A stretch of DNA of 64,000 bases from Symsagittifera roscoffensis (Eukaryota; Xenacoelomorpha; Acoela; Convolutidae), in NCBI RefSeq assembly GCF_963678635.1, contig NC_087062.1, forward strand, positions 81,136,751 through 81,200,750. Direction: 5' to 3'. This document shows, in pieces, positions 37,001 to 45,839 of this stretch. The number at the start of each line of letters is the position of its first letter. Within the stretch, counting starts at the first letter, position 1. Both the position numbers and the translations under genes were made by a program. The notes under the pieces are model-generated. The model was given only the letters and a program-made list of their open reading frames with translations. It was not told the DNA's origin and did no database searches.

Positions 37001-38909
37001 TATCCGGACAAAACAAACAAAACTTGAATTTTCAAACGCGTTTTTCTCAAATCGGGTTAAGATTAGGCAAAAAGGGAAAAGAACAAAAGTTGCTCAGAAT
37101 TTTCTCAGAATTAATATGGTGTAATGTTTTCTCCGAAATTCTCAACCAAAATTTTACCCCATAAATGGGTCACTTTGGTTTTTTTTCTCAAATAATCAAA
37201 AAGTACGCTGAAACTACTTTGTTAATTGATAAGAACATTATATCACAAGAAGCCTTTTACACAGCCTAACAAAGTTTAAGAAGGGTTAAATCTCCAAAAA
37301 CTAGAATAAAATAAATTTTACTTGATAGTCAATAAATGAGATTTTTACTATATAAAACCCAGAACCTCTGTTCAAAAACAAATTTTAAACAATTTGCGTA
37401 AATTTTTGAAGAGTTAACCCTTCTTAAACTCTGTTGGGCTGTGTAAAAGGCTTCTTGTGATATAATGTTCTTATCAATTAACAAAGTAAACTCAGCGTAC
37501 ATTACACGATTTTAATTCTGAGGAATTTCTAAGCAACTTTTGATCTTTTCACTTTTTGTCTAATCTTAACCCAATTTGAGAAAAACGTGTTTGAAAAATC
37601 AAGTTTTGTTCATTTTGTCCGGATAATTTAAACCAGCACTGTATAAAACAACAAAAAATTAAAATGTACAGATTGATTGTCGTACATAGGAAAAATTTCC
37701 ACAGTTTCAGACTGGTCAATTTATCGAACAGGCCAACTTAAAAGTTTTGTTTTCGATCTTTAAAAAATTAATGCAACTCTTTCTTTGCTTTTGAGTAGTA
37801 CTTAAACCGACTTGGACGTTCAATATGAAACTGACCAATAGCGCATCCGACTATGAGTCGTCCGACGAGTAGCATGGTGACATTAGCTGCCAGTGCAATC
37901 ACACAGGAGCTGATTGAGAAGAGAGTCGCTGAGATGACCAAGAGGGTCTTCCTGCCACAATAGTGCGACATTCCACCCACACTTAATGGAAGCAGCGCCG
38001 CCGACAACAAAGTTATGCTCACCACAACCTAAAAAAAATTTATACAAGATATATTAATTAAAATTATAACTACAGTGCATTTTACAAGAAGCATTTTCGA
38101 AATTTTTAATTTTGCGGCCGTTTTTTGAGGATTGATTTTAGTGTTGAAATATTGGATAACAAAAGCTTAAATATAGTTCAAAAACTATCTTAGCCGTCAG
38201 CTACACTTAATAGCAATTAGACCTCTTTTTCTTCAGAAATACATGTAACTATATCTAAGATGAAATAGAAATCATTGATTTTGAACTGAATTAGGCTCAA
38301 ATGCAGTGTCATCAATTTCAGTGTCACATCAAATTGGTCTTAAAATTGAAAAAGCTCAGACACCAGCTTTCCTCGACTTAATAAACTTTTCGATTTTTTG
38401 GGGGGAATCCGAATCACGACTAATAGGGCTTCAACATGATATCGCATTTGACCATCGAGTTTTTTGAGGTGAACAAAATGAGTTGGAGCAAACAGCCTAT
38501 GCCATAGTTCCTTCGTACTTGAAGTGGTCGGAATAACAAACAATATTGAGCGCTAACATTTTGAAGAAATATTTCTATGAAAGTCACACGACATGAGTAA
38601 GTTAAAACCGTTTCGCGCTTCGAAATTTTATTATTTCCAATCCCATTGAAAAGGACCATTAAAAAGGCACTTCAGCAAACGATCGGGCGGCCTTTTTAGC
38701 GGGTATGCCTGTCCAAAAACAACACGTCGAACAGTTTTATCTCAACTACTGACCTCGTGCATACCATGTGACAAATTGAACTCTTCCGCGACGAATATCA
38801 TGGCGCCCGACACTATTCCTGTGTCGTATCCGAACAGAAAGCCACCGAGTGTCCCGATGAACATCAACAAGCCCAATTTAGGAGTAAAATGAGACCAGAA
38901 TTTCCCCAT
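18849..38909 (-). CDS. SLC2A13: Proton/myo-inositol cotransporter-like sugar transporter
   Basis: Ten coding exons join without any frame conflict: 38909-38754, 38028-37836, 36964-36805, 26139-25913, 24342-24231, 21940-21777, 21179-21059, 20694-20417, 20002-19850 and 19021-18849. They total 1737 bases, or 578 residues. The product is a 12-helix major-facilitator sugar transporter of the plasma membrane. It shows FGYDTG in helix 1, GWR (168-170), PESPR (191-195), [12 protein letters not shown] before residue 285, GRR (327-329), a [12 protein letters not shown] motif and PETK (543-546). A large Cys-rich loop at about 370-445, between helices 9 and 10, is the hallmark of SLC2A13, which moves myo-inositol with protons. 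The start is supported by an in-frame TAA two codons upstream. Intron 9 uses a GC donor, intron 3 contains another gene, and the last exon is duplicated. Confidence 0.88.
19850..20002 (-). CDS. SLC2A13: SLC2A13-like exon 9
   Basis: Residues 471-521, holding the [16 protein letters not shown] segment typical of the family. The acceptor is TTTCAG before 20002. The donor is GCGAGT rather than GT; only this choice joins the reading frame to exon 10 and keeps the family pattern. Confidence 0.87.
20417..20694 (-). CDS. SLC2A13: SLC2A13-like exon 8 (Cys-rich loop)
   Basis: Residues 378-470. It encodes most of the extracellular loop with a CNNC and CGVC cysteine pattern, further Cys residues, two possible N-glycosylation sites (NHT-type and NST), and then a hydrophobic helix. 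The acceptor is TGTAG before 20694 and the donor is GTAAGT. Confidence 0.88.
21059..21179 (-). CDS. SLC2A13: SLC2A13-like exon 7
   Basis: Residues 338-377: a membrane helix and the start of the Cys-rich loop, with an NFT glycosylation sequon. The acceptor is TTACAG and the donor is GTGAGT. Confidence 0.87.
21777..21940 (-). CDS. SLC2A13: SLC2A13-like exon 6
   Basis: Residues 283-337, completing the NTVMYY motif and containing the GRR loop (327-329). The acceptor is TTCAG before 21940 and the donor is GTAACT. Confidence 0.88.
22280..22640. repeat. Tandem repeat, about 155 bp, 2.3 copies
   Basis: Blocks beginning near 22299, 22458 and 22608 share the AAGCCGACAATCTT...GAGC motif, then ACAATGAACAA and CTTGCAACTACA. 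It lies in intron 5 of the SLC2A13-like gene. No coding content is seen. Confidence 0.7.
23900..23991. repeat. GATA microsatellite
   Basis: An interrupted run of GATA units in intron 5 of the SLC2A13-like gene. Confidence 0.9.
24231..24342 (-). CDS. SLC2A13: SLC2A13-like exon 5
   Basis: Residues 246-282, with the QQIVGINTV segment of helix 7. The acceptor is TTTCAG. GTTAGT was chosen as donor over a nearby GTATCT because only it keeps the frame into exon 6. Confidence 0.87.
24862..25720. repeat. Dispersed intronic repeat family, two consecutive copies
   Basis: Two consecutive copies share an opening ACTTTCGAATTTCAAA-like block, an inner TCAATCACGTTTTT block, and an end close to CTTCACTACGTTCATT. 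The same family recurs at 27170-27860, 43720-44110 and 49600-50650. It has no coding content and the unit is about 350-450 bp. Confidence 0.65.
25913..26139 (-). CDS. SLC2A13: SLC2A13-like exon 4
   Basis: Residues 170-245: helix 6, PESPR (191-195) and most of the central cytoplasmic loop. The acceptor is TTTAG before 26139. The donor is GTAGGT, chosen over an overlapping GTAATG by phase. Confidence 0.88.
27170..27860. repeat. Dispersed intronic repeat family, further copies
   Basis: Diverged copies of the family described at 24862-25720, recognised by the opening AACTTCAACTATCGAATTT, the inner TTTATCACGTTTTTCTGA and the closing TTCACTTCGTTCATTGA. Confidence 0.55.
28069..28626 (+). repeat. 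G-rich blocks followed by a tRNA A-box-like motif, three copies
   Basis: At 28069, 28573 and 28602 a run of 7-12 G is followed by a motif close to GAGATAGCTCAATTGGT, which resembles the 5' end and A box of a tRNA. No matching B box or full cloverleaf follows, so these look like truncated tRNA-derived repeats rather than tRNA genes. Confidence 0.35.
31281..31485 (+). CDS. RING-H2 gene exon 1
   Basis: Residues 1-69: the Gly-rich segment and the single membrane helix. The donor is G then GTAAGT at 31486. Confidence 0.82.
31281..35815 (+). CDS. Membrane-anchored RING-H2 E3 ubiquitin ligase
   Basis: Two exons (31281-31485 and 35277-35815) join in phase 1 into 247 residues. The order is a Gly-rich N-terminus (1-30), one membrane helix (about 36-58), then a RING-H2 finger. 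The ligands are Cys82, Cys85, Cys200, His202, His205, Cys208, Cys219 and Cys222. RING-H2 proteins of this build pass ubiquitin from an E2 enzyme to targets at membranes. Between the second and third ligands lie about 114 residues instead of the usual 10-40, mostly Ser, Gly and Asn; the ends of that loop (DSDK and QRVVQM) look like a normal RING. The gene sits within intron 3 of the minus-strand SLC2A13-like gene. An in-frame TGA nine bases upstream supports the start. AATAAA at 36162-36167 may end the transcript. I cannot assign an orthologue. Confidence 0.82.
32506..32830. repeat. Diverged copy of the GCACCACTTGCGATA repeat
   Basis: It shares GTTCGCACCACTTGC, AAGAAAGCCGCTAAG and AAATGAGGCCAAT with the tandem pair at 44918-45520. 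It lies in the intron of the RING gene. Confidence 0.55.
33963..34010. repeat. Perfect 22-bp inverted repeat with AAAA loop
   Basis: The arms 33963-33984 and 33989-34010 are exact reverse complements separated by four A. The stem begins AGATGACGACTACTG. It lies in the RING-gene intron and in intron 3 of the SLC2A13-like gene, so it would be transcribed from either strand. Confidence 0.9.
34635..34658. repeat. AT dinucleotide microsatellite
   Basis: A short run of alternating A and T followed by a GT run. It is intronic to both overlapping genes. Confidence 0.85.
35277..35815 (+). CDS. RING-H2 gene exon 2
   Basis: Residues 69-247 with the whole RING finger and its long loop. The acceptor is TTTTTTTAG at 35276 and the stop is TGA at 35813-35815. 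GC content is clearly higher than in the surrounding introns. Confidence 0.85.
36633..36679 (+). pseudogene. Inverted 47-bp copy of SLC2A13-like exon 2 end and donor
   Basis: These 47 bases are identical to the last 39 or so bases of exon 2 plus its donor GTCAGTTT, but on the opposite strand. They lie in intron 3, 125 bases beyond exon 3. The fragment encodes the [11 protein letters not shown] stretch. It is too short to be a functional exon in this orientation. Confidence 0.88.
36805..36964 (-). CDS. SLC2A13: SLC2A13-like exon 3
   Basis: Residues 117-170, with the [11 protein letters not shown] segment between helices 4 and 5 and ending in GWR. The acceptor is TTGCAG before 36964 and the donor is GTAATT. 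Confidence 0.88.
37000..37640. mobile_element. Fold-back MITE in intron 2
   Basis: The two halves are imperfect reverse complements, with ends of the form AGTGCTGATTTAAATTATCC and CAGCACTG. Arms of about 290 bases surround a loop near 37290-37400. A TA follows the right end. There is no ORF, which fits a non-autonomous palindromic element of the Tc1/mariner/pogo kind, though the superfamily is a guess. Confidence 0.75.
37836..38028 (-). CDS. SLC2A13: SLC2A13-like exon 2
   Basis: Residues 53-117: helices 2-4 with the GRK loop and the [11 protein letters not shown] segment. The acceptor is a run of T then AG before 38028; the donor is GTCAGT. Confidence 0.88.
38754..38909 (-). CDS. SLC2A13: SLC2A13-like exon 1 (start)
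   Basis: Residues 1-52 with helix 1 and FGYDTG. The ATG is at 38907-38909, preceded by an in-frame TAA, and the donor is GTCAGT. The N-terminal cytoplasmic tail is short for the family, so an upstream coding exon is possible but not seen. Confidence 0.85.
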
Positions 38910-38934
38910 GATTTAATAACAGAATGTGCAATGT

Positions 38935-39062
38935 ATAACAATTCAAAGATATTGCGTAACGAAATGAAATTGTGTAACGTATGACAATTCAAAGAAATTG
39001 CGTAACGAAATGAAATTGTGTAACGTATGACAATTCAAAGAAATTGCGTAACGAAATGAAAA
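38935..39062. repeat. 46-bp tandem repeat upstream of the SLC2A13-like start
   Basis: A 46-base unit starting near ATTCAAAGAAATTGCGTAAC begins at 38941, 38987 and 39033. It lies 30 bases upstream of the start codon, so it is in the 5' UTR or promoter. Confidence 0.9.
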
Positions 39063-39659
39063 AGCATCAATATAAAACAGCTACTAATAAAAAATAAATT
39101 TGAAAAATATAGGAAATTTGTGTAGGTAACAGTAATTTAATAAGTAAGTTAAGGATATGATAAGTTCGGGTTATTTGGCTAGCTGTTCAAAGCTTATTTT
39201 CAAGTTTTGAAAACTGAAGTCAATTTTAATTTTCTAAAAGCAAAAGTAGTATAAAAACTGCCACAGATGCTGTTGGTTAGTTAAAAGACAAACGCTGAAA
39301 AGCGATAATTAAGATTATAACTTTGTTTGACAAAATTCTGCCATAGACTGATGGTATAAAAAAGTAGTTCACAGAGAAGTCTATTGCTAGACTGGCAAAC
39401 GCATTGCGTCCAAAGCTCCATTAAACTACTCGCTCTGGTTAGCTCACGCAAACACACCAAGCACAGAAACCAACTGAAAAATTGGTATATTGTAAGAACG
39501 AACGGTTCAACAATTTAAATTATAGAAGCAAATGTAACATGTTTTTATGCATATAAAATACAAGCTTTTATTGACAAAATTTTTGCTAGAAACTGGAACA
39601 AGTTGAGAAACAGGGATTTAAGTGAGAAATTAAGTTTTTATTTGTAGCATAAGATTGGC

Positions 39660-41570
39660 AAATGTATGCAGCTATGGAAACCCGAAGACCCTCAAAAGTC
39701 TTCTCGGATTTTAGAAAAAATAAATTTGATCTTTGTGAAGGCAGTTGATACTTTTTTTCCAAAACGTTTACTAGTACAATCAGATAAACATCCATGGATT
39801 GACAATGAAGTAAAAAATGCATCAGCAAAAAAGCAACGGAAGCCCGGAACAAACATTGTTCCCAAAATAAAATTGTCAAAAACCTAATCATCAGTAAAAA
39901 ACGAAATTACTATCAAAATAAATTGATGCTTGAATCTAATTGTAAAACGAAAAGTTGTAAAACGAAAAAAGGAAATGACAGGTAAAGGGAAAAATTCCAA
40001 ATCACTGAATCTATCGAAGGGGGACGCTGAGCATTTTAACGATTATTTCGCAAATATTGGCGCCAGACTTTCACAAAGCATACCAAATTGCATTGAAAAT
40101 AATGTTATCCGTCAGCAACAATCGTTGTTTTTGAAAAAAAATTGATTTAATTGAAATCATTGAAGTCATCGAAAGTCTAAAAAATAAATATAGTATAGAT
40201 TGCTATGATATCAACACTGTTCTCGTCAAGCATTTAAAAAATATACTAGCAGGCCCTTTGGCTGAAATTTTTCATGACTGCCTAACCTCAGGAATCTATC
40301 CAAATTGTTTAAAAATTGCACCAACTTTCAAGGAGGGAGACAACAAGGACCCCTCAGACTATAGACCAATCTCGCTTCTTCCAGTTCTGGGCAAAATTTT
40401 TGAGCGTCTAATTTTTAAACGAGCCAATCATATGTAGACAAGTTTAATATCATCCGAAACCGAAACACTCAATTTGGCTTCAGATCAAAAAGAAGCACTG
40501 TTGACGCCATCCTTACATTGTTGGCAGAAGTTTCAACATCGCTATCGAACAAAAAACTAACTGTTCAGAATACTTTTTTAGACCTAACAAAGCCTTTTGA
40601 CGGAGTTAATCACTCTAACCTGTTAACAAAATTGGAACATATGGGATTCAAAGAGCCTGTCTTAAATCTCTTGGAATCTTACCTTGACAATCGCTATCAG
40701 TTCATCGAAAATAACTCTTTTAAGACCGAACTTAAACTTGTGTCTTTTGGTGTACCTCAAGGATGTATCCTTGGCTCGCTTTTGTTCATGCTCTATATAA
40801 ACGATTTACAGATAGCCACAAAAACACAAGGGTACTTTTGTATGCTGATGACACTGTTCTGAATTCCACAAACAACAAAGACTATATTGCTTTCGCACAT
40901 CAATCGGCTTTGCTTGAAGTAAATTATTGGTTAGACAAGAACAAATTGACACTGAATGTCAAAAAAACCAAGACCATGAGATGCTGTCGGAGCAAAAAAA
41001 CTGAAAAAAACCAGTCAAATATTTTTTAAATGACACCCAAATAGAAGATGTAAAATGTTTTAAATATCTTGGAATTCACCTTCACTGTAAATTGAATTTT
41101 CATCAGCATATTGATAAGGTAAAAAACAAAATTTTGCAATTCTGTGGAGCGTTTTTTCAATTGAGAAAGTTTCTAACGGGACGGCAATTAGTATTTGCGT
41201 ATAAAAGTTATGTGCAACCAATCATCCAATATGGAGTTTTAGTTCATGCAAATAGCGACAAAACCAAACTGTTAGAACTGGAAATGAAAATCGGAAGGCT
41301 AATCAGAATAATTTTGCATAAACACAGGATGGATTCAATCACTGAAATAATGCATGAAAATATAATATATACCGTAAGAGAATTTTTTGCGTACGAAGTT
41401 CTGAAATTAACCGAGAAAATTATTCAAAAAGAGTGCCAAGTTGATACCTTGAGATACTCCATTAGTGAACAAGAAGTAAACGTGATATTTTCAAAGAGAA
41501 AACCAAATCAAAAGTTAGCTATAAATAGAATCAAACTCAACAGAGGGTCGATTACACCTAAAAACTAGAA
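39660..41570 (+). mobile_element. Decayed CR1/Jockey-type LINE (reverse transcriptase part)
   Basis: Broken frames carry, in order, a FNDYFANIGARL-like linker (about 40040), YRPISLLPVLGKIFE (about 40360), FRSKRSTVDAI, a FLDLTKPFDGVNH block, VPQGCILGSLLF (about 40750), and YADD at 40841-40852 in a shifted frame. The thumb region follows with YLGIHLHCKLNF (about 41070). These are the motifs of a non-LTR retrotransposon reverse transcriptase. No endonuclease domain is visible upstream and there are several stops and frameshifts, so it is a dead, 5'-truncated copy. Confidence 0.85.
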
Positions 41571-44500
41571 CAATGTTTAACTTTGTAATAATTTTTTTTC
41601 CGGCCTGGGTCAGTTTCTTGAATGGGGCTTCTCATTTTCAATTAAATAGTTTTAATCTTAAATATTTCGGATAAAAACTTTCTAGGAAATACGGTTTTAC
41701 TGGGCATGCTTTGAGACATTTTAATGATCAATAAGTAGAACTTGTTTCTGTTGGTTCCTAGGTTGAGGGTAGAAAAGACAACCCGAGAAAACAAAAAAAA
41801 ATAAAATTGATTTTTTTTATATAGAGAATGGTTTAACGGTGCGAATAAAAAGGCTTTACGTTCAATAAATGTTTACCGATAGAAGGTCCATTGCATTGGA
41901 TCGAAGAATTTAACTACTTTTCTTGTTCTCCGCTTAATGAGATACCTGAAAACGGGCCATGTTGGCTTAATGGTATTCTCCCAAACGATTATAATTTGTA
42001 TTTATAAATTTTTATAAACAACTTTGTAACTAGATATCGTTTGGAAACAATTTATTATAATATTATTATGAGCTGAAAATCATCTGTTGCTGTTAAATTA
42101 CTTCGCAACTCATTTAAGTCATATTTACAGCTGTTTATTAGCTTGTCTGTTTATTAACTTGTATGTTTAATAACTCTTTCTGCTTCAATTTGAAACACCA
42201 ACTTGCGCAGCAAAGTTTCTGATCGGCCAATACTTCACGGTAAAAAAAAGAGAAAAAAATTGATATGACATTTTTATAACTTATTTCAAATTTTATTTTA
42301 ATTAGCTAAATCGATATTGAAGCTCCGAACATTATTCCATTATTTTCCTGCTTTTGAAAAAAATTAAGAATTTTACTACGTTGTACCTATATTACGTCCG
42401 CTTAATAGAAACTCCTGAAAACTCAAAGCGACCTTTTGTAAAACAATTGCTAACACTATTCGAGCTTCATTTAAATTCAATTTTTCAAATAAAGATTCTT
42501 TTTTCGTGCATTAAATTCATTAAAACTGTGTTTTGAAACGAAATTCGACCAAAATTGAGTTGAAAGTTTTTGAAAAAATATTAAAGGATTTTAGGACCTT
42601 CAAACCAATACAAAACTCATTTTTACTAAAGCAACACGACACAAGTGAAAACTCATTTCATTCATCAAAACTTGAGTAGAACTGACAGGACATTCCATAT
42701 TAAAGAACAAAAAGTAAATGCAAACCCAGTCTTTTACTCAATGAAATTTACTCACTACAACTTTTACTCACTACAACTCAGCTTTTACTCACTACAACTC
42801 AGCTGCTCCCTACAATTTCACGCGGCTCGAAAAAACTTACAGCAGACGGTGCAAACTAACATTTTTAGACCCGAACTGATTAAAATCGAAGTATTTGTAG
42901 TCCAAAATTATCTTCAAAACCAAAAATCTGGACAAAAAATCTAAAATTTTTCGCATTATCCGGAAAATTATAATCCGCACTATCTGCACTGACTCTAAGC
43001 AAACAAACTAAAGACAAACTTACCCTATGCACACTTATTGCCAAATCACCCTAGTCAGGATTGTTTCCAATTTCTATTTGAAAAATTTAATTTGAAACTA
43101 GAATTCAAGCTCCACTTATTGCGTCGTTTGCGTGGGCCTTTTATTGAGTAAAGTAAAACTAAATAGATTTAATTTGAATCGAAATCAAAACTCGAACCAC
43201 CAAAACAGCAAACCAACAAACGTGACCATTCTTCCTGAACAAAAAAAATAATAACAATATGTCCTGAGCAAGACTGGTCGTATATCAGGACAAAGTCTTG
43301 ATTGTTCCGACTGCCCCTTAACTGTCCTCGAATACTTTCTGCTGAGATTTTGTCAAATTATTAATTTTGGATTTCCGCATATCAACCATTAAGCGCTAAA
43401 TTTTGATTGAACATAAATGTTAGTGCTTAATATCATATAATAAGCGCTCTAGTTTGAGTCATTTAGAGTTAATATGACCAATTTAATTTCTCGCTCTATT
43501 TTAGAATGATTATGAGTGCAGGTTAATTCGCAACGCATAAGCAATTCGAGTATTGAAATTATTCTAAATTTACGAAACGTTTTAACCGCAGTTAGACTAA
43601 TGCACCCACCTGCGAATCCGAAGATCCCCAAGCTGGCAAAACCTTCGTAGTAAAGTTAGTCTTAATAAAAATAGCCTACCGACAATTGAACAAGAATCAA
43701 TGAAAGCAAGTAATTTGAAAAAAAAATACTGACTCGTAGATTCTAAGTTCTTCGAAATTCTAGAGCAAGCTTCGATTGAAACTTGTTTTGATAGAATTAG
43801 CTCAGCTTGAGGAAAATGGATTATTATGTTAGGCTTTTATTCAGCTAGGAAATATTAAAATTAAAACCCATTTTTTATATTAGAAAGTCGATCACGTTTT
43901 TCGTGACCTTTACAATTTTAATCCTCGATAGTGGAGTTTGCCTTCCTGTCAACAATGGAAACGAACTGAACTTAAAAGTATATCAAAAGTCAAACCGGGA
44001 AAAATCAAATGGGTGCCTGAACAAGTTTTCAGACTTTTCCCTGGAAAAAATCATCACACCCTGTATAAAAGTCTTCACTACGTTCATTGACTCTTTAAAA
44101 ATCAATTTTTTATAATCAATTTTCACAACTGTTAAGTAAGAAAAATACCTGGTCCTGTTTTCTTAATCATGATTGCTGTTTTCGAAATTCATGTGATTAT
44201 AATCGAGTATAATAGATTTATGGAAAATTTCTGTAGGTCTTAGATTCAACTATTTTCGATTAGAACAGATTAGAATACACAAGTAAGAGTACAGCAATGC
44301 TGATAATTTTCGGCACTATCAACGAAATTTTGGAAGCAATTAGTTTTCGTGAATTCAATTTTGAAAACGAAAAGAGCCTGATTAGTTTGTAAGTGTATAA
44401 AAAGAATACCGCAGGAGAAAGTGTAAATTTATAACTGAGGTCATCGTTATTTTTGAGACGATCAAAAAGAATCCATTAAAATCAATTATTTTGATAGCTA

Positions 44501-44917
44501 AAATTTGTCTCCATAAAAAATCACATCGTGCACAACTATTCCGTTTTTTGTCAAAAGTCGAAAACAAAATACAGAACCCGTGATATCGAAAAAAAATATT
44601 GAGTTTATTTTGCTCTCGTTTTTGCTCACTATCTAACTGTAGCTTCCTATCAAATCATTTGAATCAACCCGGCTGCTTGTACATCAGGTCGAAGCCGACT
44701 GCCCTTTAACAAGTTTCAAGATAAACAATAATTTTTGGACTTCCAATATACCAAATGATAAGTGCTCAAATTTGAATCGTATATGGAATTCATATGACAA
44801 GTTAGTTTGTCTCAATTCAATTTGGAACAATTATGAATACGGGATATTTCATCACTCATAAACTTTTCTCCTATTAAAACTATCAAGTATTAACACAGAG
44901 GTGAAGCTGAGCTTCGC
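41571..44917. other. Gene-free stretch between LINE and tandem repeat
   Basis: I see no gene here. It includes a short tandem array of TTTTACTCACTACAACTCAG units (42730-42800), a copy of the AGGACAAAGTCTTGA dispersed repeat near 43280, and one copy of the intronic repeat family at 43720-44110. Confidence 0.5.
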
Positions 44918-45520
44918 ACCACTTGCGATACAAATCAAGAAAGCCGCTCAGCTGGAAACAAAACCGAAATGTCGATAAAACTATATCCATCAAAATGAAT
45001 ACGGCTAGTTTGAAAACATGCACAGACATAGAATACGAAAGCATCAAAAGGAAATTTACAAAGCGGTAACACTAGCAAAGCCGAAAAAACTTCAGCCGAA
45101 ACATTTAAAGCCGTTAAAAATTCGTCTCCCTCACCCCCAAAACAAACACACAATTTTTTTCGATCGTCGAACGACGCAATATGAGGCCACTAAGCTTATA
45201 TAATATAGGACGAAAGCTACCACTTGCGATAAAAATCAAGAAAGCCACTAAGCTGGAAACAAAACCGAAATGTCGATAAAACTATATCCATCAAAATGAA
45301 TACTGCTTGTTTTAAAACATGCACAGACATAGAATACGAAAGCATCAAAAGGAAATTTACAAAGCGGTAACATTAACAAAGCCGAAAATACTTCAGCAGA
45401 AACCCTTAAAGCCGTTAAAAATTCGTCTCCCTCACCCCCAAAACAAACACAAATTTTTTTTTCGATCGTCGAATGACACAAAATGAGGCCAATAAGCTGA
45501 TATAATATAGGACGAAAGCT
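44918..45520. repeat. Direct tandem repeat, 301-bp unit, two copies
   Basis: The blocks beginning ACCACTTGCGATA at 44918 and 45219 match along their length with few changes. A diverged copy is at 32506-32830, and related GAAGCTTCGC fragments occur near 7000 and 52364. Confidence 0.85.
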
Positions 45521-45839
45521 ATCGAGCCTAAAGTCGGAACAATAAGAAAGGTTCACTTTTCACCAACACTTGTTGATACACTATACACTGGGTTTCCAAA
45601 CAAATGCCGCAGAGCAATTAGTTTGATCCTGCTGTACCCCATAATCTATTTGAGTTAGGCCAAATTATTTGGTAATCTGACAATTCGACAGATTTCAATT
45701 GGTCCAACAAAGGGTTACATTACATTACTGCAAAACAAATATTAATATAGAAAAGAAAACTATCTAAGAAACGTCGAAACAAGAAGAAAGCAGGAACACA
45801 GTAGAGGTAAGGCGGTTTTTTCTTTCGTGCCTTTGCGCC

